Source: Topomyia yanbarensis
Taxonomy: Eukaryota > Arthropoda > Insecta > Diptera > Culicidae
Assembly: GCF_030247195.1 (NCBI RefSeq)
Contig: NC_080670.1
Location: forward strand, 164,124,080-164,188,079
DNA: 64,000 bases
Direction of reading: 5' to 3'
Shown: positions 57,415 to 64,000 of the stretch, piece after piece
Layout: every line of letters begins with the position of its first letter
Position numbering within the stretch: the stretch's first letter is position 1
Program-made: the position numbers and the translations under genes
Notes under the pieces: model-generated
What the model saw: only the letters and a program-made list of their open reading frames with translations
Told to the model about the DNA's origin: nothing
Database searches by the model: none

Positions 57415-57790
57415 CAAATAAACAAATAAACAAATAAACAAATAAACAAATAAACAAATAAACAAATAAACAAATAAACAAATAAACAAATAAACAAATA
57501 AACAAATAAACAAATAAACAAATAAACAAATAAACAAATAAACAAATAAACAAATAAACAAATAAACAAATAAACAAATAAACAAATAAGCAAATAAACA
57601 AATAAACAAATAAACAAATAAACAAATAAACAAATAAACAAATAAACAAATAAACAAATAAACAAATAAACAAATAAACAAATAAACAAATAAACAAATA
57701 AACAAATAAACAAATAAACAAATAAACAAATAAACAAATAAACAAATAAACAAATAAACAAATAAACAAATAAACAAATAAACAAATAAA
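57415..57790 (+). repeat. CR1 3' tail: 47 tandem CAAATAAA units
   Basis: 376 bp of an 8-bp unit, exactly 47 copies, with a single visible change (A to G at 57590). CR1 elements end in short octamer-type repeats instead of poly(A), so this is the element tail, greatly expanded. It is open in three minus-strand frames giving endless FICLFVYL, which is not protein. The last unit runs into AAACAAATATTACAAAT, the flanking direct repeat. Confidence 0.95.
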
Positions 57791-57822
57791 CAAATATTAC
57801 AAATAAACAAATATTACAAAAA

Positions 57823-57965
57823 AATCCGGCGTGATCATCCGAAAACGCAGCTTTTATTATTTAATGCTTTTTTCCAGAAATCTAATAGTTTCTCAGTTAT
57901 CAGGGAATGAAAAATGTCCAATTCTATTAAATTTATAAAACTTTTAAAAATCTCTATATTATTAA
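57823..57965. mobile_element. Palindromic element, right arm resumed
   Basis: GAAAACGCAGCTTTTATTAT, TTTAATGC and GAATGAAAAATGTCCAATTC align with 59215-59320 (GAAAACGTAACTTTTTTATT, GATTGAAAAATGTTCAATTT) and with the inverse of the left arm near 53870-53930. The homology fades at about 57965 before the outer end. Confidence 0.6.
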
Positions 57966-58039
57966 AAGTCGATAGTTGTATGTATGTGATTTATGGACTC
58001 CCAAACGGCTTAACCAATTGCCGTAAAAAAATATACATA

Positions 58040-59088
58040 GTTTTTTTTTTAATTCGTTTATTTGACACGGCTCATAGCGGTAGCTTAACGGAGCCGTGGA
58101 TCTTATTCGTTTACAATACATGTAAAAGTAAAAATACAAACAAGAATTAATTAATTGGATCTCGTGCGCGCAACTTTTTATTGCGAGCGGAGACCTTTTT
58201 TCGCGAGTTCTGTTGGCAAACAGCGTCAGGGGGGTCATTTAATTCTCTCTTGTTTTTCATGTCTCGGTCGAAGCTGGCTTGGTGTCCGGGATCAGATGTT
58301 CTCCCTTGCTTCTTGCACTTATTGTTGACCAGTGTACATCCGTCGTCATTGTTACTGATTCGTTGCCAATGTTGCTTACAGTTGCTTTTGGGGTGCTGGA
58401 TGATTCTTTTGCGGTTGTCATGATGGTCTGAACAGCAGCCACAAATGTGGCCACCGTTTGTGGTTCAGGCATTGGTATTGAAAATTCTGTTTTAGGTTGG
58501 TTTGCCGTAGATGAGTTGGCAATCAGTTGAGATGCATTTTCCTCTGCATCTTCCGCGCAAGGTTGTCCATGATGAGCTGTCTGATTACAATACTTGCACG
58601 CAGGAGTTTGCCCCTCATGGGTGCATAACGTAGTTTGCATAATTGTAGTTCCGTGAGTTTTGAGTTTTATTGCCAAGTAGGAGGGTATAGATCTTTCGAC
58701 CCGCATTCTCACTACAAAAACGCCGTTAGGAGTACCCGGGAAGAAGTTTCTCCAAGTATCAGGTGTAACGGATTCTACTTCTCCGTACTGCGACATGCAT
58801 TTTGCAATTGGCTCAGGAGGGGTACGAGGTGATAGGTCATATAACCTTACATCTATATAATCATTCTCAATGTATACGGGAATCTTAATTCCAACGTTGT
58901 CACTTTCAACCACGTGTTTTAAATTGTTCTTCAAAACGAAACGCTCGGCTTGTGCTAACGTGTTGAATGATATTAACACTACATTGCGAAGATGATGATA
59001 CTGAAGGTACAAGACTGCCGCAAGCCTAAGTTGCATTTTTACCTTCAGAAGGTATTCCACTTCACTAAAACTCGGTCGTTTTCATGAT
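58040..59088 (-). mobile_element. ORF1-only LINE-like element, copy B
   Basis: 5'-truncated element made of ORF1, a roughly 200-bp 3' UTR and a poly(A) tail (T10 on + at 58041-58050). The 5' break is at about 59088, inside a palindromic-element arm. The 3' UTR contains a stem-loop: CACGGCTC at 58066-58073 pairs with GAGCCGTG at 58091-58098, 15-25 bp before the tail. No endonuclease or RT lies between ORF1 and the tail, as in copy A. Target duplication not evident. Confidence 0.78.
58257..59085 (-). CDS. Gag-like ORF1 with CCHC knuckle (ORF1-only element B)
   Basis: 267 codons from the internal Met at 59060; the homologous frame extends to about 59085 (FSEVEYLLK, matching VQEVEQLV in copy A). 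N-terminal RRM-like part: LVLISFNTLAQAERFV-type RNP (VVLISFNTLAQAERF), KIPVYIENDYIDVRLYDL, then QYGEVESVTPDTWRNFFPGT, PNGVFVVRMRV and PSYLAIKL. A complete knuckle CKYCNQTAHHGQPC (C-X2-C-X4-H-X4-C) is at about residues 160-173. The C-terminal 95 residues are Ser/Thr/Pro/Glu-rich. Probable role: RNA binding in retrotransposition particles. I cannot name the parent LINE clade (I or Loa types are possible). Confidence 0.75.
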
Positions 59089-59091
59089 TTT

Positions 59092-59455
59092 TAATACTTA
59101 AAGAAAATAATAAATAAAAAATTTGGTCCAACTATAAAAAAATCAATTTGTTTCAAGTAATTACAAATTTCATTAGTTATATACAAAAAAAATGTGATTT
59201 TTTTGGTAAGCTTATTTGAAAACGTAACTTTTTTATTTAATATTCTTTCCATATATCGAGTCGTTTCCGATTTATCAGTGATTGAAAAATGTTCAATTTT
59301 ATTGACCTCAAAAGTTCAAAAACTAATAACTTGAAAAAAAAATATTATTTAGCCAAAACAAAAAATACGTGTCAATTATTTTTAGCTAAAGAATGCAAGA
59401 AAACATTTTAGAAGGAATTGAAAGTCTGGTTGTAAATCTGACGTGGAATGACTTA
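59092..59455. mobile_element. Second right arm of the palindromic element
   Basis: About 363 bp that is the inverse of 53707-54070, from CTTAAAGAAAATAATAAATA at its inner side to CTGACGTGGAATGAC at its outer end. It abuts the 5' break of ORF1-only copy B. Either the true partner of the left arm or half of a second element. Confidence 0.75.
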
Positions 59456-59970
59456 TGTATTTCAATGATTTAATCAACTAAAGGTAACTGCCTGGAATTT
59501 AATCTATTCAAAAAAATTGTCCACAAATCGAATGAAAATCACTTAAAACTGATTACTACTATCATCTAATTTACGTAAAATTTTACTAAATGCTTCATTG
59601 CTGACACCAACAACATAACTAGAAACTATAAACGTGAACAAGCTCAATAATTTCAGCATCTCTTAATTTCGACACATGGAAAGGAATACATCGCACTTAC
59701 TTCCCCTCGATTTCAATTTATTGATTCCTTTTTGTTTTTTTTTTCTCCGTGATGTCCTATCATTTTATTCCATAAAAACAAAAAATTAAACCAAAGACTG
59801 TCATATACTGATAACATGAAATCGAAACAATAATCCCACCTTATTGACTTATAGACTCAACTAGTTACAACATTTTAGTCGCTCTCCGTGATAACCTACT
59901 GACGTCTGATCAATCTATCGACATGTCGTTTTCAAACTTACATAGGCATTAACTAGAAACCATTGAAAGC
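59456..59970. other. Unassigned intronic stretch with small inverted repeat
   Basis: TTTTAGTCGCT at 59873-59883 is the exact inverse of AGCGACTAAAA at 59969-59979, which overlaps the candidate start codon at 59978. Otherwise AT-rich with nothing recognised. Confidence 0.4.
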
Positions 59971-59977
59971 GACTAAA

Positions 59978-60234
59978 ATGCTGCTGGTGGTTGCAACATT
60001 ATGTGGTTTAGCATCAATTGATCAATTGACATCCGAAGGAAAGTAAGTGTAAAATCACGTCAGGCAGTCCTACCGCTACTGTGTACGTTTCTGTATATCA
60101 ACAAAATTATTAATATACGATTCGTGGGTTGATGAACACCTCCGGAAAACCGCTGGTTTACCACTTTTTGGTTTGTTGACTTTTTCACGTTTTTCTTGCT
60201 TATTGTTCGATTTTCCAGACTAACAGTGTTTTAA
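59978..60234 (+). CDS. Candidate two-exon small secreted peptide
   Basis: ATG at 59978 opens MLLVVATLCGLASIDQLTSEG, a strongly hydrophobic start with a signal-peptide look (core LLVVATLCGLA, small residues after). The frame reaches GTAAGT at 60043 in phase 2. After 176 bp, a long T/C-rich tract ends in TTTTCCAG at 60218; joining there gives KLTVF and a TAA at 60232-60234, a 26-residue product. AATAAA follows at 60306. No homologue recognised, no clear promoter, and the ATG lies in an inverted repeat. Chance remains a serious alternative. If real, it is nested in kibra intron 1. Confidence 0.22.
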
Positions 60235-60329
60235 TACGGACCGCATTCCCCACATAAAATGAAATTGAGTGTCAGTAGAAATACTATTGCATTAAAATGA
60301 TGCGAAAATAAAAAAAAAACTGTCGTCTC

Positions 60330-60580
60330 GGCTACAACTATGTCATCAGCTAATTGAAATGTTTTTGTTTAGCACGCTTGAGTGAGATGCCTGACGTTTA
60401 TATTAAGCGTACAGTGCTCTAATCTATTACAGAAATCCAATTTGCGTATGATTTAACTAACTTTCTTTATTCAGGCCAATATCTAGCATAAAATGAGTTT
60501 TGTTAGATGCAATCACTAGCGATAAATATTAATTTTGGGACAGTTTTTGTACTCAGTTTTCTATGAAACTTCTAAATTTT
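60330..60580. other. Unassigned
   Basis: AT-rich; no gene or repeat recognised. Confidence 0.4.
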
Positions 60581-60584
60581 TATT

Positions 60585-60945
60585 ATATAATTCGGTTATT
60601 TGAGTCGGTTCAATGCATTAGCTAAATGAAGCTTTGAGTCTTTAATATATTTCCATGATGTAAACAATAAAAATGATAAAACGTTAATGGTTGTCCAACA
60701 GATCTCGTGCGATTGACCTGTTTACTGGCTGATAAATATTTTTCATAACCAAACGCGTCTTGGTGGTCGTTCATTTCTATCTCGTACACTTCCGTATTAT
60801 TATCGTGGTAACTGCCATGTCCATGTTCGCGAATATCTGATTTCATCTTCGTTTTGTCCCCTTTCGGGCCACCAGTGTCGACTTCCTCAATGATGATGCT
60901 GATACTCGTGATGGTTAAATTGCGCCAAAAACTATCCGTCATCAA
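60585..60945 (-). mobile_element. ORF1-only-type element, copy D, 3' end
   Basis: TTATTTGAGTCGGTTCAATG and CATTAGCTAAATGAA at 60597-60628 match the 3' end of copies A (TTATTTGAAACGGCTCAATG) and B. AGATCTCGTGCG at 60700 matches GGATCTCGTGCG in B. A 107-codon open frame (60945-60622) continues upstream. Cut at 60945 by the RTE-type element. Confidence 0.6.
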
Positions 60946-63100
60946 TCATGTACGGTATCGACGACCGCCTCGGTACGATCTGGAGCGACTGAAGCAACCA
61001 GATGTCGCCACTGCATACGCGCAGCACCTCGAGGCAGCGTTGCCGGACGAGGGAGAGCTCGACGTGGCCCCTCTAGAGGACTGCTGGAGAACAGTAAAAG
61101 CAGCCATCAAAAAAGTAGCTGAGTACATTGTCGGGTACGAGGAACGGAGACGACGAAACGATTGGTTCGACGAGGAGTGCAGAGCGGTTTTGGAGGAGAA
61201 GAATGAAACGCGAGCGGTCATGCTGCAGCATGGAACTCGACAGAATGTGGAACGATACAAACAGAAGTGGAGGCAGCAGACACGCCTCTTCCGGAGAAAA
61301 AACGCCGCCTGAAAGAAGCGCAGTGCGAGGAAATGGAACTGCTGTGCCGTTCTCAAGATACACGGAAGTGCTACCAGAAGCTCAACGTATCCCGCAAAGG
61401 CTTCGTGCCGCAAGCCGAAATATGTAGGGATAAGTAAGGGAGCCTGCTGACGGACAATCGTGAGGTGATCGAAAGGTGGAAGCAGCGCTTCGACGAGCAC
61501 CTGAACGGCGAGGAGAATGTAGGTACTGATGACCAAGGCAACGGAGGATTTTACTACGTCAGTGCAGTTGAAGACGGGAATGAACCAACTCCCACGTTGA
61601 GGGAAATTAAGGATGCCATCCAACAGCTCAAGAACAACAAACAACAAGCAGCTGACAAAGATGGTATCACAGCAGAACTCATCAAGTTGGGCCCGGAAAA
61701 GTTGGCCACTTATCTGCACCGGTTAGTAGTCAGGATCTGGGAAACCGAACAGCTACCGGAGTAGTGGAAAGAAGGGGTGATCTACCCCATTCACAAGAAA
61801 GGCGACCATTTGGAGTGTGAGCGATCACCATTTTGAATGCCGCCTACAAAGTGCTATCCCAGATCATTCCGTCGTCTATCACCTAAAGCAAATGAGTTCG
61901 TGGGAAGTTATCAAACCAGCTTCATCGATGGCCGGTCGATAACGGACCAGATCTTCACCGTACGGCAAATCCTCCATAAATGCCGTGAATACCAGGTCCC
62001 AACGCATCACCTGTTCATCGACTTCAAGGCGGCATACGACAGTATCGACCGCTTAGAGCTATGGAAAATCATGGACGAAAACAGCTTTCCCGGGAAGCTG
62101 ACTCGACTGATCAAAGCAACGATGGACGGTGTACAAAACAGCGTAAGGATTTCGGGTGAACTTTCCAGTCCATTCGAATCTCGACGGGGACTGAGACAAG
62201 GTGATGAACTCTCGTGTCTACTATTCAACATCGCTCTGGAAGGTGTGATGCGACGAGCCGGGCTCAACAGCCGCGGCACGATCTTCACGAAATCCGGCCA
62301 ATTTGTATGCTTCGGGGACGACATGGACATTATCGCCCGAACATTTGGAACGGTAGCAGACACCCGCCTGAAACGCGAAGGTCGGACTGGTGGTAAATGC
62401 GTCCCAAACAAAGTATATGCTGGTATGCGGAACCGAAAACGACAGGATCCGGCTAGGAAACAGCGTTACGATCGACGGGGATACCTTCGAGGTAGTTGAG
62501 GATTTTGTCTACCTAGGATCCTTATTGACGGCTGACAATAATGTGAGCCGTGAAATCCGAAGACGCATCATCAGTGGAAGTCGGGCCTACTATGGGCTCC
62601 AGAAGAAACTGCGGTCAAGAAAGATTCACCCCCGCACCCAATGCACCATGTACAAAACGCTTATAAGACCGGTGGTCCTCTACGGGCACGAGACTTGAAC
62701 CATGCTCGAGGAGGACCTGCAAGCGCTAGGAGTTTTCGAGCGACAGGTGCTAAGGACGATCTTCGGTGGTGTGCAGGAGAACGGTGTGTGGCGGCGAAGG
62801 ATGAACCACGAGCTCGCTGCACTCTATGGCGAACCCAGTATCCAGAAGGTGGCCAAAGCTGGAATGATACGGTGGGAAGGGCATGTTGCAAGAATGCCGG
62901 ACAACAATCCTGCAAAGATGGTGTTCGCTAATGATCCGGTTGGTACAGAAAGGCGAGGAGCGCAGAGAGCACGATGGGCGGACCAGGTGGAACGTGATTT
63001 GGCGAGTGTTGGGCGTAACTGACGTTGGAGAGCTGCATCTACAATTCGAGTATTTTGGAGGCAAATTGTTGATTCTAAACTAAATAAATGAATGAATGTT
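60946..63100 (+). pseudogene. RTE-clade (BovB-like) LINE ORF2, 5'-truncated
   Basis: ORF2 from the linker onward. Linker: RYDLERLKQPDVATAYAQHL, LEDCWRTVKAAIKKV, NDWFDEECRAVLEEKNETR. RT: ADKDGITAELIK, GVIYPIHKKGD, SYQTSFIDGRSITDQIFTVR, HHLFIDFKAAYDSIDR with the first catalytic Asp, RRGLRQGDELSCLLFNIALE, then VCFGDDMDIIAR where the usual YADD or FADD is GDD. C-terminal part: VEDFVYLGSLLTADNN, YYGLQKKLRSRK, TMYKTLIRPVVLYGHET, VFERQVLRTIFGG, WEGHVARMPDNNPAK, RRGAQRARWADQVERDL. Several frame changes (about 61312, 61835, 62390) and stops. The 3' end is TAAATAAATGAATGAATG, a short repeat tail usual for RTE. The endonuclease is missing. Confidence 0.88.
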
Positions 63101-63590
63101 TTATTATAATTCTGTACGATATGTTGCGCACTTCCCACCAACCTGGACTCCGCCAAGTCCGAGTGATTTCAAAAGTGCGAGCTGTCAAACACATGTATTT
63201 CATGTGATAGAGATGGGACTTTCATAGACAGACCGGTCGAACTAATCAGTCTATAAGAAGCATTTAAGAGAAGAACGGTAAGTGCGTAGTGAGGTTAGAA
63301 TCCAGTTTTCAATGCCACAAGCAATATCTGTGAAAATATGTCCTGCTTGAAATCTAATAAACCCACATTCGTTATTTGTATTACTAACAGACATATTCCA
63401 AATATATAAAAGACACACTGGTTCCGTAAAGTTCATATCTAAACTCGTGTCAAATCCTTTGATAAAGGAAAACGTCACAGCGGTTCAACTCTGGAATGAC
63501 AATGGAAAAAAGAACGGCCGCAAAAAGTTTGACGTATGTGCGCCGTCTCACGTCGAACTCGAATTGAACACTTCTTCTACATGAAAAAAA
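63101..63590. other. Unassigned intronic stretch
   Basis: No gene recognised; follows the RTE 3' tail. Confidence 0.4.
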
Positions 63591-63599
63591 AAACACATT

Positions 63600-64000
63600 C
63601 CAGAGAAGTGTCAAGTGCGCAACTCACTTCTGGCAGTGAAATATTGTATTGCATTGTACGTAATCTCCCGGTCGCATAAATACCATTAAACGCGGCCGCG
63701 CGTAATCCCTTTCCCGTCGCGAACGTGTATGACCGCAAATAATGTCTTAGTTTCGCAATAACCCCCATCATTATCATGACTGACGCGGGTCAATATTTGC
63801 ACGTTCGCTTAAATGTGACAATCCATCCCCATCCACTGACTGCTGCCGTGCCGGATGGAACGGGTTTACGATCCACCTTACCGCGGCTGAATTTGAAGCG
63901 AAAGGCAGGCCGCGAAGGTGTGATACCATAGACAACCTAACCTCCGTGTTTCTTTATCGCTGCTGCGGCGACCGAGATAATGGTGGTGTTTGTAAACTGA
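63600..64000. other. GC-rich, repeat-free end of window
   Basis: Clearly richer in G+C and CpG than the rest of the intron (GCGGCCGCGCGTAAT at 63693, CCGTCGCGAACGTG, GCTGCTGCGGCGACCG) and without similarity to any repeat in the window. No convincing open frame or WW-type exon. Could be a regulatory segment or lie near a next exon or promoter. Confidence 0.35.

Larger units (their letters stand above)
54335..57790 (+). mobile_element. CR1-clade LINE, 5'-truncated, with 47-unit tail
   Basis: Whole insertion, 3456 bp, from inside the endonuclease to the end of the octamer tail. The 17-bp repeat AAACAAATATTACAAAT precedes it (54318-54334) and follows it (57788-57804, with a second 16-bp copy at 57805-57820), a likely target duplication. 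It interrupts the right arm of a palindromic element, which resumes at 57823. Confidence 0.8.

Noticed and set aside
57415..57790. CRISPR-like regular repeat
   Set aside because: Head-to-tail 8-bp units without spacers, in a eukaryotic genome, at the 3' end of a LINE.
57293..57810. Long minus-strand frames encoding repeated FICLFVYL
   Set aside because: They are the three readings of the CAAATAAA octamer tail of the CR1 element. An 8-bp period with no stop gives open frames in all three phases.
1..64000. LTR retrotransposons or viral insertions
   Set aside because: No paired long direct repeats, primer-binding site, protease or integrase motifs, and no viral protein pattern were seen.

Overview
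The window looks like genomic DNA of a culicine mosquito, most likely Aedes. It is AT-rich, has intron-scale spacing, and is filled with non-LTR retrotransposons of the CR1, R1 and RTE clades, a tRNA-derived SINE and many short palindromic MITEs. Only one host gene part is convincing. It is the first coding exon of the Hippo-pathway gene kibra on the + strand (21915-22039), with its N-terminal WW domain and a GTAAGT donor. No later kibra exon was found, so intron 1 should run from 22040 past the right edge (at least 41.9 kb). Most of the window is then intron, and the left 20 kb is upstream flank.

Left flank (1-20.4 kb): a minus-strand R1-clade fragment (1.15-2.3 kb); a CR1-clade fragment (3.6-5.69 kb) split by a 408-bp hAT-like MITE whose removal restores the RT reading frame; a repeat with an unidentified ORF (5.7-6.3 kb); a palindromic MITE (6.4-6.66 kb); an ORF1-only LINE-like element (8.57-9.67 kb); a decayed R1 element on + (13.4-15.66 kb); and a broken second ORF1-only element (18.15-19.4 kb).

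kibra 5' end (20.4-22.04 kb): a repeat-poor, partly CpG-rich stretch that probably holds promoter and 5' leader, then the WW exon.

Intron 1 (22.04-64 kb): MITEs and a piggyBac-like end (23-28.7 kb); R1 3'-region repeats joined to a nearly complete CR1 element that retains a PHD-finger ORF1 (30.6-35.9 kb); a palindromic MITE (36.3-36.7 kb); a mariner-like transposase remnant (38.9-39.3 kb); a second copy of the R1 element in opposite orientation with tandem 3' repeats (40.6-43.8 kb); a 120-bp tandem array (44.3 kb); a long hairpin (46.0-46.3 kb); a MITE with 8-bp target duplication whose empty site is also in this window (49.0-49.5 kb, empty at 30.17 kb); a SINE (52.6-52.8 kb); a long-arm palindromic element into which a CR1 element with a 47-copy CAAATAAA tail has jumped (53.7-58 kb); a third and fourth ORF1-only element (58.04-59.09 and 60.58-60.94 kb); and an RTE-clade element (60.95-63.1 kb). 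The last 400 bp is GC-rich and unrelated to the repeats.

Apart from kibra, I see no cooperating genes. The biology on display is layered transposition. The points most worth a second look are the ORF1-only family with a conserved 3' stem-loop, the MITE insertion with in-window empty site, the frame-restoring hAT-like insertion, the nested palindrome/CR1 insertion, and a small possible two-exon secreted-peptide gene at 59978-60234.
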